In this document: positions 27,736-35,790 of the stretch, one piece after another | Numbering within the stretch: position 1 is the stretch's first letter | Layout: every line of letters starts with the position of its first letter | Assembly: GCA_017506735.1 (NCBI GenBank) | Contig: JAFVMW010000055.1 | Span: 1-64,000 of the forward strand | DNA: 64,000 nucleotides | Reading direction: 5' to 3' | Origin: Oscillospiraceae bacterium | GTDB lineage: Bacteria > Bacillota > Clostridia > Oscillospirales > Oscillospiraceae | The notes under the pieces: model-generated | The model's database searches: none | Told to the model about the DNA's origin: nothing | What the model saw: the letters and a program-made list of their open reading frames with translations, nothing else | Translations under genes and position numbers: made by a program

Positions 27736-29481
27736 TCAACTCACCTCAAATTCCAATGCTTTATATGCTTCATACAAATCCGGAAAGTGCTCCCGGATGA
27801 AATCAAGCTTTTCATGATCTGCAAACGTTTCAAGAGAAAAGAGATTTGCAAAAACCTCCCTTTCTTTGGCTCCTTGACGATTCCAGTATTTCGCCGAATG
27901 GCCCATTGGGAGATCACATTCCCCTTCCGTTATTGCACTCAGAATATCTGATACAAAGCCCTGTTCGTCCTTTTCGTAGCAATACCGTTCAAAGATATCC
28001 GGTTGAGCCTGGACAATAGTCTTTGCGTTCCTTATCACACTCTGGAAGGTCACATTACTTTCTGCATTTACAAACAAGCGGTCAATGCGATGAGCTAACT
28101 CATGCGTATTGACCGTACGGAAGTCCATACGCCAGAAGTCCGGCTTTGATATGTCATAAAATACCGTATCGTATTTCGCAGAATAGCCAAACGCTGCATT
28201 GGGCAACGCCCTTTCCTGATATCCAACACTCGAAAACGACTGTTCTAAATATATTCTATTCTTCTCAGGCACAGAAGTCAAGAAATTTGAATAATCAGAC
28301 TTTGCTTCATCGATATCAAATTCACCGTCGATTTTTTGATACCTGCTGTTGGGAGAAAATGAGAGGTCCAGTCTGTCTATTGTCCCCCAATCTTTCGGAA
28401 TACCATCATCCCGTTCCCGCCAGTAATCCCTCCGAAGCACGTCCCCATGCTCTGCCACGAACTCCCGAAGAACCTTCTGTCTTGCCCGGACACGGCGGTT
28501 TGCTTCCTTCACGGCTTCCGGATCTGTCAGGCCAGCAGCTTCTCGCTTTGCCTTCCGGACGTTGAGCTCCATACGCCGCTGCTGCTTTTCCAGCTGGCTG
28601 ACCTTCTCGATCTGGGCCGGGTCCATGGGTTCTGGCATCCGGGACACACCTTCAATCCATGTGGTGATGGTGTGCCGGCAGTTGGGATGGAACAGCCCAG
28701 CTTTGATTGCCACGGACAGAAACAGGTATTGCCGGCCCTGCAAACTGACGCCGAAACTGCCACCCCGGGGACCGTTGTACTCCTGGAACACATCGTCAAT
28801 GTAGACCTTACCCTGCCATGGCAGACAGGTATCTGAGCAGGCACCGTACTGGCTGACCAGTACCGTGTTCACACCGATCTTCGCCCGTTGTCTTGCTTCA
28901 CCCATAAGCATGGCCCGGGTGGAGCAGGTGCGCAGTGCCATTTCCGCATAGCTGGCAATGTTCACACGCCGCCCGTTGGCATACTGAATGCAGTTTATGC
29001 CCTGGGCAAGAAAGTCCCGTGTGGCTTCGTCCGTGGCTTTCTGGAGGGTCATTCCACCGGCTGTCATGGCGGTAGCTGTCCGCAACACTGTCTTGCGGTA
29101 GACATCGTCCATGTACCGCAAAGCAGCGCGCTCCGCTCTGGCTTCGTTCCCCTGCATCTGCTCGATGAGCGACCGGAGCCGTTCATCCGAGGTGTGGAAG
29201 AATCCCTGAGAACCACCTTCTGCATATTGCTCCCGAAGCAGTGCTTCCGTTTCCGCATCGATAACAGATTGATATTCCCCGAGGATGGCACGGTTTTCCC
29301 GACGGAAGCGCCGGATGTCCCGGAGTTTGGCGGCTTGCCATGCCTCCCAACGCTCCGGAACACCACCAACGCCTCCCTCGTCCTCCTCCTGCCGTTTGTG
29401 CCGGCTCAGATTCCGCCGCAGCGATTCGATCAGGTGCAGCTCCAGCTGGGCAAACAGGTCAGCAATCTCCCGGGCGGTCAT
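27736..29481 (-). CDS. MuF/minor capsid 2-type head protein with C-terminal HExxH metallopeptidase domain
   Basis: 581 residues in two parts. Residues 1-300 are the Phage_min_cap2/MuF-like head protein that sits at the portal: RATLRTATAMTAGGM-type helices, CSDTCLPWQGKVYIDDVF near 215 and AGLFHPNCRHTITTWIEG near 265. A charged linker follows (KQQRRMELNVRKAKREAAG). The last about 200 residues are a different domain with zinc motif HELAH near 457 and a possible third ligand in REVFANLFSLETF near 547, in clearly AT-richer DNA. Temperate phages carry MuF proteins with C-terminal toxin domains. This one fits that design, though the metallopeptidase could also act during DNA entry. Confidence 0.85.
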   Translation of the reverse strand: MTAREIADLFAQLELHLIESLRRNLSRHKRQEEDEGGVGGVPERWEAWQAAKLRDIRRFRRENRAILGEYQSVIDAETEALLREQYAEGGSQGFFHTSDERLRSLIEQMQGNEARAERAALRYMDDVYRKTVLRTATAMTAGGMTLQKATDEATRDFLAQGINCIQYANGRRVNIASYAEMALRTCSTRAMLMGEARQRAKIGVNTVLVSQYGACSDTCLPWQGKVYIDDVFQEYNGPRGGSFGVSLQGRQYLFLSVAIKAGLFHPNCRHTITTWIEGVSRMPEPMDPAQIEKVSQLEKQQRRMELNVRKAKREAAGLTDPEAVKEANRRVRARQKVLREFVAEHGDVLRRDYWRERDDGIPKDWGTIDRLDLSFSPNSRYQKIDGEFDIDEAKSDYSNFLTSVPEKNRIYLEQSFSSVGYQERALPNAAFGYSAKYDTVFYDISKPDFWRMDFRTVNTHELAHRIDRLFVNAESNVTFQSVIRNAKTIVQAQPDIFERYCYEKDEQGFVSDILSAITEGECDLPMGHSAKYWNRQGAKEREVFANLFSLETFADHEKLDFIREHFPDLYEAYKALEFEVS

Positions 29482-30938
29482 ACGCCGTTACCCACATCCG
29501 GTTCCGGGAACTCTTCGATGCCGCGCTCAAAGCGGATCCGGGCCACCTCCTGCGCTTTCCAGTCATCATCCTTGGAGGATCCCCACAGTTCGTCCACCTG
29601 TGCCTCCACGCTCATGACGCCGCTACCTGCCGCGTTGCCGACGGTCTGAACACGGGCATCGAAGCTGGGCGCGCCATATTCGCCAAAGCTGACCGTGGCG
29701 TTGTATACGCCGGGATTCTTGTTATGGAGCAGATCCTGGGCCGCCAGCGCTATCTGAGCCAGCTGGGGCAGCACCTTTTCCATCGCATCGGTGATGGCGT
29801 TCCGGGTGATGCCGGTCACATCCTTCTTTTCCCGCTGGGCATCTGCGCTGGACATCTTGCCCAGATCAATGCCCAGTGTGGCAGGGCTGATAATGCCCTG
29901 CAGGCACATATCCAGAGAAGCCGTATAGCTGGCCAGGAACGCCTCATGGCGGATCTCCGGCTGAATGGTGTCGATCTTGTCCTGGGCGTTCTCCTTGTTG
30001 GAGGTACCGGTCTTGATAAACTGGCTGCCGAAGCTGTTGGGCATCATCAGAGAGCCATCCTTCGGATTCGTAGGGATCAGGGCTTCCGGGATGTACTTCT
30101 GCACCCGTCCGGCCCGGACAGCGTCCCACCACTGGCTGATGATTTCATCGTGGCCGTCAAAGGCATCGTTTTTCCGGTCGAAGATGGACTGTCCCCTGCC
30201 CCTCCACCGGGCCGAAGGCCAGAACCGCACCGGCACCGCCAGCATGAAATCTCCGTCATAGGTCACGGGCTTCAGGTCTGCGGTGCTTTCCTCAGCATCC
30301 ACCGGAAGCTCCTTATCCCCATCCAGCAGGACATAGGACACACCGCCGGGCTTGTAAACCTCCTTCAGCAGTCTGCCCTTATCGCCCACAGGAGACAGGA
30401 AATGCACCTCCTGCACCCGACCATGCTTATAGACATATTCCACACTGTCCGCGCCCCAGAATTCCAGAATGGGATCGTCGGACACCTCCGGATCCAGACT
30501 GATCTTGAAGGCGCCATCACCGGTGACCAGCACATCCGCGATGGACTGCGCCACCAGACTGGGGAAATCATTCTCCTGCACCAGCTGATTCCAGCGGTCA
30601 GCAGCTGCGCTGTCATTGCCAAAGTCCAGATCGTCCATGTCCGCCTTGACCACAGCCACCAGCGTATCCACGATCACACCCGGCAGACCGCTGTGGGCCT
30701 TGCGGATGGTCTCATTCTGCGGTGCCGCTGCCCAGAACCGGGCCATGCACACGGTATCCTCACTGAGCAGCTTGAACAGCTGTTCTAGCTCCGAAGCGTC
30801 GCCCCGATACCAGATCCGGTTCCGAAGCACATTGGTTTCAAAACTCACCGGCTCCCGGATGGTCAGGCCCCGGCCCATGGCAGGCTGGATCTCCAGCCAA
30901 CTGCGAATCATATATTTCACCCTCTCCATGAATCTCAT
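29478..30938 (-). CDS. Portal protein
   Basis: 486 residues, SPP1 gp6-like portal. Features include ADVLVTGDGAFKISLDPEVSDDPILEFWGADSVEYVYKHGRVQEVHFLSP and SSADAQREKKDVTGITRNAITDAMEKVLPQLAQIAL, typical of the crown and wing helices. The portal is the ring through which DNA enters and leaves the head. It overlaps the terminase gene and the MuF-type gene by four bases each. Confidence 0.9.
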   Translation of the reverse strand: MRFMERVKYMIRSWLEIQPAMGRGLTIREPVSFETNVLRNRIWYRGDASELEQLFKLLSEDTVCMARFWAAAPQNETIRKAHSGLPGVIVDTLVAVVKADMDDLDFGNDSAAADRWNQLVQENDFPSLVAQSIADVLVTGDGAFKISLDPEVSDDPILEFWGADSVEYVYKHGRVQEVHFLSPVGDKGRLLKEVYKPGGVSYVLLDGDKELPVDAEESTADLKPVTYDGDFMLAVPVRFWPSARWRGRGQSIFDRKNDAFDGHDEIISQWWDAVRAGRVQKYIPEALIPTNPKDGSLMMPNSFGSQFIKTGTSNKENAQDKIDTIQPEIRHEAFLASYTASLDMCLQGIISPATLGIDLGKMSSADAQREKKDVTGITRNAITDAMEKVLPQLAQIALAAQDLLHNKNPGVYNATVSFGEYGAPSFDARVQTVGNAAGSGVMSVEAQVDELWGSSKDDDWKAQEVARIRFERGIEEFPEPDVGNGV

Positions 30939-32296
30939 GATGCGGTTCCTCCGATCTTATCCTTGTACGGCAGCCATGCATACTGCTGAGAGTTGATGCA
31001 GTGGTCGTTTCCGTCCTCGGGTTCGTGCTTGTCCTCCTGCCAGCTGTACAGGTTCAGCTCATCGATCAGGGGCCGGCAGTGGTCCAGAATAAAGTAATAC
31101 CCTCGGGCCATCCAGCCTGCCTGCAGGTTTATGCGGTCGATGATCTTAGTCTTTTTCCACGCCGGCAGGAAGTTGTAAATACTTCCGTGGGTGCGCTTAT
31201 ACTTCTGGCATTCCAGAATGGTCGCCTGATCCGCACTGTCGATGAACACATCCCTTGCAAAGCCCCACCGTGCACGGTTGATCTCAAGGAACTGTTCAAA
31301 GAGCGGCGGCAGGTCGCTGGGGGTCAGCGGCTTCACCCGGTCCCGGTTGTTATGGGTCTGGACATCCAGCAGGATCAGCTTCCGGCAGGCGGTGATTCCG
31401 GCGAAGGTAAAGGCAAAGGTATCGTCGGAGGTCTGGCTGTACGCCGTATCCAGTCCGGCTGTGAACAGCAGAAAGCGCATAGGCTCCTTCTCCCGGTCCA
31501 GCTGCTTCCGCAGCTCCCGTTCCGGCATCATCTGCCAGTCCTCCAGATTGAACACCAGACCTGTGGCACGCCCTCTGAGGCCCTGTATCTTGTTTTTGTA
31601 CAGCTTGGTCCCCTTGGGTACGTTGGCGATGATCTGCGCTTTCTTCTCCGGTGTCAGCCCCAGATTGTGGTCAAAAGAAAAGAACCAGTGAGTCCACCCC
31701 GCTTTGTGCGGCTGGTTCAGCTGGTCCATAATTTCTTTCGGGGTGTCCTTCGCCCACTCAGGGAGCGGACGGCTGCAGTTGATGTATTCCCGATAGATGG
31801 GTAGTCCCGGATCATCCGGGTTCAGTGTGGCCATCAGGTAGTCGCAGCGCATGGTGACTTCTCGGACATACTCCATGTCTGCGATATTGATCTCATCGAT
31901 GTACAGGCAGCCATACTGACCGCCCAGAGCTTTCTTCCACCGGGTCTTATTGTCATAGCCCAGGACGAAGATGATCCTCGCGCCGCCGGAGCTGTGGAAT
32001 TCCAGATGGGGCAGGGAGTATTCCCCGTGACCGCCGGGCCAGTATTCCACCAGATCGCCGAAGTCATCCTTGATGCCCAGCTCCTTGCTGATGATGTTCT
32101 TCTCGATGGTGCCCAGATCCAGACCGCTGAGGATGTGGATCCTCTTCGGGCTCTGGGCCACCTTCAGCATGAACTTGAAGATTCCCACCGTGGTCTTGCC
32201 TGCGGCGGTGGTGCCTTCCAGAAACTCCACCGGGGCCTGATGTCGGAGGAATGCTTTGTACTTTTCAGACAGCAGCAGATCAGCCACCGCTGTCAC
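30935..32296 (-). CDS. Terminase large subunit
   Basis: 453 residues. The ATPase half has GTTAAGKTT as Walker A (about 29-37) and GCLYIDEIN as Walker B. The nuclease half carries the acidic residues AGLDTAYSQ and VFIDSADQ. It cuts concatemers and pumps DNA into heads. It overlaps the small subunit gene by 17 bases. Confidence 0.95.
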   Translation of the reverse strand: MTAVADLLLSEKYKAFLRHQAPVEFLEGTTAAGKTTVGIFKFMLKVAQSPKRIHILSGLDLGTIEKNIISKELGIKDDFGDLVEYWPGGHGEYSLPHLEFHSSGGARIIFVLGYDNKTRWKKALGGQYGCLYIDEINIADMEYVREVTMRCDYLMATLNPDDPGLPIYREYINCSRPLPEWAKDTPKEIMDQLNQPHKAGWTHWFFSFDHNLGLTPEKKAQIIANVPKGTKLYKNKIQGLRGRATGLVFNLEDWQMMPERELRKQLDREKEPMRFLLFTAGLDTAYSQTSDDTFAFTFAGITACRKLILLDVQTHNNRDRVKPLTPSDLPPLFEQFLEINRARWGFARDVFIDSADQATILECQKYKRTHGSIYNFLPAWKKTKIIDRINLQAGWMARGYYFILDHCRPLIDELNLYSWQEDKHEPEDGNDHCINSQQYAWLPYKDKIGGTAS

Positions 32297-32741
32297 CTCT
32301 CAGCTGGGCCAGCACGTTGTCGAGCTGACCGGTGTTGATCTGACCGGTGACCTGCAGCTTATCGTTGTACATACCCAGATGCTTGCCCAGAAGCTCCAGC
32401 GCACGGAGGGCACCCTTGCTGTCGAACTGGTAGGTGCCGGTTTCCACCCATTCTCCGAGCTCCTTGTCATACTGCATCACAGGAGAAGGCTCCCGGCAGC
32501 AGTTGTAAGTGTCCACCAGTTCTTTGATGACATAGTCTTGACTGATTGCCAGCCGCTCCACCTGCTCATGCTGGAGCTCACGCACACGCGTGAGAATGTT
32601 AGGATTTGTTAATAGCGCAGATGCCTGCTGTCTGGCTGTTTTCTCTTTGTAGCCGGCACGGATCGCCGCTTGGGTGCCGTTGTAGTCGATCACATATTCC
32701 TGACAGAATCGTTCATGCCGTTTCTGTTCCAATGCTGCCAT
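32280..32741 (-). CDS. Terminase small subunit
   Basis: 153 residues. The N-terminal helix-turn-helix reads QKRHERFCQEYVIDYNGTQAAIRAGYKEKTARQQASALLTNPNI, the Terminase_2 signature, followed by a helical oligomerisation part. It recognises phage DNA for packaging. Confidence 0.93.
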   Translation of the reverse strand: MAALEQKRHERFCQEYVIDYNGTQAAIRAGYKEKTARQQASALLTNPNILTRVRELQHEQVERLAISQDYVIKELVDTYNCCREPSPVMQYDKELGEWVETGTYQFDSKGALRALELLGKHLGMYNDKLQVTGQINTGQLDNVLAQLRGDSGG

Positions 32742-32766
32742 CCGATTCAGCTCCTTTCATGCAAAA

Positions 32767-32794
32767 GAGCCCCGGAGGTTCCCCTCCGAAGCTC
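32767..32794 (-). terminator. Terminator between a late promoter candidate and the terminase genes
   Basis: GAGCTTCGGAGG and CCTCCGGGGCTC pair on the minus strand and TTTTGC follows. A -10 match TATACT lies at 32816-32821 with a poor -35 (ACCTCA), so transcripts begun there would meet this terminator after about 15-40 bases. Confidence 0.75.
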
Positions 32795-32852
32795 TCCGTA
32801 TTTTTTCACCGTACCAGTATATCACAGGTTTTCGGCTCTGAGGTATCATCTT

Positions 32853-33260
32853 TCATTCGGTATACCCGACACACTGCCCTACAAGTCTGATGAAAGATGC
32901 GTGCCAGCGCCTCCCGGTTGCCTCAGCTATCCCGATATCGACTATCGCATCGTTGATCCGCAGTTTCCTGCCCTGCCAATACATCCGACGGATCAGCTCC
33001 AGCCGAAGATCTCCATTGGGCAGCAGCCGCGTGATTTCAACGGCACGGGACACAGCTTCGTACTCCTGTTGCTTCATCGGCGGCATCTGCCGCAAGGCGA
33101 TGTTTTCTGTGGTGCGGGAGGCGCTTCCGCCTTTAGGCATTCCGGTCATGTCAGCCACGAGCGACTGAGAATGCAGCGCCTCATATTCGGATTTTCTGGC
33201 AGGATAATTCCTGACCATTCTGATGGCACTGCTCCACCAGTCATTCTTCGTGTTACTCAC
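32853..33260 (-). CDS. ArpU/RinA-like phage late-gene regulator
   Basis: 135 residues (MSNTKNDWWSSAIRMVRNYPARKSEYEALHSQS). The last third has a sigma-region-4-like helix-turn-helix (RRMYWQGRKLRINDAIVDIGIAEATGRRWHASFIRLVGQCVG). Proteins of this type directly before terminase genes act as late operon activators (ArpU, RinA). The weak -35 of the following late promoter fits a need for an activator. Confidence 0.7.
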   Translation of the reverse strand: MSNTKNDWWSSAIRMVRNYPARKSEYEALHSQSLVADMTGMPKGGSASRTTENIALRQMPPMKQQEYEAVSRAVEITRLLPNGDLRLELIRRMYWQGRKLRINDAIVDIGIAEATGRRWHASFIRLVGQCVGYTE

Positions 33261-33451
33261 TTTGATACCCTCCCGGTTTTGACGTCCCGGAGTTCCAGCC
33301 GGTTCAGCAGCTCGAATCCGGCCAGACGGACGATGTAACGTACTGTGCGCATCAGATCGGAGATGCGCTGTTCTTCCTCGGACAGCTTCTTTTCCACTGC
33401 GTAAGCTGTAGGGTCATTGCAGCCGGATTTGTTCTGCCAGGGCTTAGACAT
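33257..33451 (-). CDS. Small phage protein, unknown
   Basis: 64 residues from ATG 33451 (MSKPWQNKSGCNDPTAYAVEKKLSEEEQRISDLMRTVRYIVRLAGFELLNRLELRD). The NDPTAY phrase is familiar from small phage proteins in front of the late regulator. Overlaps neighbours by 4 and 8 bases. Confidence 0.7.
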   Translation of the reverse strand: MSKPWQNKSGCNDPTAYAVEKKLSEEEQRISDLMRTVRYIVRLAGFELLNRLELRDVKTGRVSK

Positions 33452-33695
33452 CGTCACCCTCCACTTCCGGCACCAGATACCCGTCCGGTGTCAGCGTCAG
33501 GGGCCAGTCCCCGATGTTCTCGATGACGGTTGTCACAGATCCGTCCGGCAGCAGGTAGTATGTAACTCTTGCGATCGGCTCCCCGGGTGCGTCCAGGTCG
33601 GCAGGATTGGCCCGGATGCCGAACCACATTACCAGGGCAAGCACCAGCAACACGGCAAGCCACAGCCACATAAAACGTTTTGCTTCAGTTTTCAT
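33444..33695 (-). CDS. Small membrane-anchored phage protein
   Basis: 83 residues: a basic start (MKTEAKR), one membrane helix (about 8-27, FMWLWLAVLLVLALVMWFGI) and an exported beta-like part (ARVTYYLLPDGSVTTVIENIGDWPLTLTPDGY). Function unknown. Confidence 0.7.
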   Translation of the reverse strand: MKTEAKRFMWLWLAVLLVLALVMWFGIRANPADLDAPGEPIARVTYYLLPDGSVTTVIENIGDWPLTLTPDGYLVPEVEGDDV

Positions 33696-33708
33696 GTAAT
33701 CGTCTCCT

Positions 33709-34098
33709 TCAGTCTTTGCTCACAATCGTCACCGGCACGATCATCTCCGGAAGAAAATTAACCTCATAGTGGTATTTGTCAACATAGGCGCCACTGACAT
33801 CCTCCACCACATAGATGGTCCATTCGTTCAGATATACGAAATGCTTCTTGTAAACACCTCGCTCCACTTCCACGATGATCTCCAGCTCACTCGCTGAATT
33901 TGTGGCGATGGAGAAATTGCCGATCAGTTCAAAGATGGGCTTGTCCGTCCGGGCGTTGATCACCGCAAGCCTGCGGGTCACGTTGAAGTTGTCTGCCTCC
34001 TGGGAGACGTTGTATGACACCTTGTCCGCTTCAGTGCAGCCTGCAAAAAGGCTCAGGCACAGCACCAGTGCAAAGATAAATACGATCAGTTTTTTCAT
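33709..34098 (-). CDS. Phage beta-sandwich lipoprotein
   Basis: 129 residues. Signal peptide MKKLIVFIFALVLCLSLFAGC with lipobox LFAGC (Cys21), then EADKVSYNVSQEADNFNVTRRLAVINARTDKPIFELIGNFSI, which matches a widespread lipoprotein of Firmicutes siphoviruses. ATG 34098 has GGAGG nine bases upstream. Earlier in-frame starts lie in the neighbouring gene. A surface role such as blocking superinfection is possible but not shown. Confidence 0.8.
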   Translation of the reverse strand: MKKLIVFIFALVLCLSLFAGCTEADKVSYNVSQEADNFNVTRRLAVINARTDKPIFELIGNFSIATNSASELEIIVEVERGVYKKHFVYLNEWTIYVVEDVSGAYVDKYHYEVNFLPEMIVPVTIVSKD

Positions 34099-34247
34099 TT
34101 GTGTTTCCTCCAAAAATGATATGGGATAATCCAGATGGGCAGGGTAACGTACACAAACAACTGCAGAAGGTGCCACCGAAGCCAGTAGGCCACCTCGCAT
34201 ATGTCTTCCATGTTCTCCCGGAACCTCCGGTAGGCTCGTTCAAACAT
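34095..34247 (-). CDS. Small membrane protein (probable)
   Basis: 50 residues from ATG 34247 (MFERAYRRFRENMEDICEVAYWLRWHLLQLFVYVTLPIWIIPYHFWRKHK), with GGAGG eight bases before it and one membrane helix. It overlaps the zinc-ribbon gene by 8 bases and the lipoprotein gene by 4. The frame stays open further upstream, but inside a well-supported gene. Confidence 0.5.
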   Translation of the reverse strand: MFERAYRRFRENMEDICEVAYWLRWHLLQLFVYVTLPIWIIPYHFWRKHK

Positions 34248-34560
34248 CTGCATTGCCTCCGTCCATTCGTGCGCCGCAGTTGGGGCAATAATTGAATTTG
34301 TTTGTGCCGTATAGTGCATCACAATTCGAGCACATATAATCTCCGCAATATTCTCTTGCGTCAATCCACCGCCCATGCACCACGGGAGCGGCATCCACGG
34401 TGGGAGCATTCAGCACTTCTGCAATGCAGTTGCCCAATTCGTCCACCCTAGCCTTGTCCTTTGGCGGTATAACCGGAGATTTATTCCATGCCGATACAAA
34501 AAGGTCACGATGGGAACGGAACTTCATCAAAAGCGCATCTGCATCAATCAGCCTTGCCAT
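34240..34560 (-). CDS. Phage zinc-ribbon protein
   Basis: 106 residues. MARLIDADALLMKFRSHRDLF at the start and CSNCDALYGTNKFNYCPNCGARMDGG at the end are a frequent pair in Firmicutes phage early genes. The CxxC-CxxC set binds zinc. Function unknown. Confidence 0.8.
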   Translation of the reverse strand: MARLIDADALLMKFRSHRDLFVSAWNKSPVIPPKDKARVDELGNCIAEVLNAPTVDAAPVVHGRWIDAREYCGDYMCSNCDALYGTNKFNYCPNCGARMDGGNADV

Positions 34561-34562
34561 CG

Positions 34563-35012
34563 TCAGCCACCTCCCTGAACCTTGCTGACTGAAACCACAT
34601 TGCTCTTGTAATTGGCCCGTGTGTATTCGTGCCGCATCAATCCGCTCATGGTGTATGCTTCCGTGTCAGCTTCCGCCTGCCTTTTCAGCCTGATATATGC
34701 TTCGTCTCCGATTTCCTCCCGGACAAGGTGGCAAAACGCATCGTGGATAAACCGTCTGGTCTGCTGATCAGCGACCTTCCGGAACGCCTTTGCTTCTGCA
34801 AGTTCCTTCTGTGCTTTAGCGAGTTCCGCCTTTGTGCGTCTCCACCATGCTGTTCGTGCATACTGCTCTTCCTTAGGCAGAGTTCGATGCTCCTGCAATT
34901 TTAGGTTGAGTGTAGTCACCTGATGGGAAAGATACGAAATACGGGCATCAATCTCACCGTTGTCATAGGCGAACTCATGTTTACACTTCGGACAAATCAT
35001 CTGGTATTTCAT
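34563..35012 (-). CDS. Zinc-ribbon and coiled-coil phage protein
   Basis: 149 residues: MICPKCKHEF at the N-terminus gives one CxxC knuckle, followed by a long charged coiled coil (about 25-85) and a second helical part. Unknown role in the early or middle region. Confidence 0.7.
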   Translation of the reverse strand: MKYQMICPKCKHEFAYDNGEIDARISYLSHQVTTLNLKLQEHRTLPKEEQYARTAWWRRTKAELAKAQKELAEAKAFRKVADQQTRRFIHDAFCHLVREEIGDEAYIRLKRQAEADTEAYTMSGLMRHEYTRANYKSNVVSVSKVQGGG

Positions 35013-35032
35013 TTGCCTTCACCTCCATCTCC

Positions 35033-35362
35033 CTACCAATCTGCATTGATGACGATTTCATCGCCTTCGTTCAGTGCCTGTGCAATCATCGGCAGCAAGC
35101 CGCCCTGAACGTACAGATCATGGTGCTGAGAAAACCGGTACAGTTCATCGGCCTGCTCCGCCGTCAGCACCATATCCTTACCGTACCAGTCGTTTTCCTC
35201 GGTGCGCAGCTCATGGGGCACATAATAGCCGAACCGTTCCAGAATGGGATACCACGCACGTCCGCCTCCTTTGAGTTCAGCGATCGTTTCAAACCCAACG
35301 ACTTCACTGCAATAGGGACACAGCTTTTTCTTCCTGCGGGTAATACTGATATCAAGTCCCAT
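35033..35362 (-). CDS. Small phage protein with CxxC motif
   Basis: 109 residues from ATG 35362 after GGAGGAACTGAC (MGLDISITRRKKKLCPYCSEVVGFETIAELKGGGRAWYPILERFGYYVP). One CPYC motif. No family recognised. Confidence 0.7.
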   Translation of the reverse strand: MGLDISITRRKKKLCPYCSEVVGFETIAELKGGGRAWYPILERFGYYVPHELRTEENDWYGKDMVLTAEQADELYRFSQHHDLYVQGGLLPMIAQALNEGDEIVINADW

Positions 35363-35363
35363 G

Positions 35364-35525
35364 TCAGTTCCTCCCCGCAACGGGCAGCTTGATTTCCCTC
35401 CACAGATGCTTGCCGCAGATCCTGCACCGGCAGTACACACGGCCCTCACGTTCTACTGCATATTTCCGGTTCAGCCGGTGCCGGGTGATGTGCCAGCAGA
35501 GCCTCTGGAAAATGGTTTCTTTCAT
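35364..35525 (-). CDS. Small phage protein with zinc-knuckle motif
   Basis: 53 residues from ATG 35525 after GGAGGAAACCGAGC. Basic (CWHITRHRLNRKYAVEREGRVYCRCRICGKHLWREIKLP) with CxCxxC. It overlaps the next upstream gene by four bases. Confidence 0.65.
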   Translation of the reverse strand: MKETIFQRLCWHITRHRLNRKYAVEREGRVYCRCRICGKHLWREIKLPVAGRN

Positions 35526-35695
35526 GCTCGGTTTCCTCCTTTCGCTTCTATCAGTCTCCTGATCCGATCCATCGCCCGGTCCCACCACCGTGCCCGGTCA
35601 ATGCAGACCTGATCGCAGGTATCTGCCTTCGGGCATCGGTCACACGGGCAAGTGGTGGGCATTCGGGTATTCTTGTAAATCTGTGACAGCGTCAC
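35522..35695 (-). CDS. Small cysteine-rich phage protein
   Basis: 57 residues from GTG 35695: TLSQIYKNTRMPTTCPCDRCPKADTCDQVCIDRARWWDRAMDRIRRL. Five cysteines in a CxCxxCxxxxxCxxxC array suggest metal binding. It is supported by four-base overlaps with the genes on both sides, which tile this stretch without gaps. Confidence 0.65.
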   Translation of the reverse strand: MTLSQIYKNTRMPTTCPCDRCPKADTCDQVCIDRARWWDRAMDRIRRLIEAKGGNRA

Positions 35696-35790
35696 TTCTT
35701 TTTCCTCTGCTTGCGCTGATATCGCAGATTGTGCTTATCCTGCTTATTCGTGGGGCGCTTGGGATACCCCAGCAGTTTCGGTTTGCTCAT
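35692..35790 (-). CDS. Tiny basic phage protein
   Basis: 32 residues, MSKPKLLGYPKRPTNKQDKHNLRYQRKQRKKK, from ATG 35790 with GGAGGGTGAAGCACT in front. Strongly basic, so perhaps nucleic-acid binding. It overlaps the adenine methylase gene and the Cys-rich gene by four bases each. Confidence 0.6.
   Translation of the reverse strand: MSKPKLLGYPKRPTNKQDKHNLRYQRKQRKKK

Noticed and set aside
34095..34409. A 104-residue start for the small membrane protein
   Set aside because: The first half overlaps the well-supported zinc-ribbon gene in another frame. A start at 34247 with its own ribosome site is more likely.
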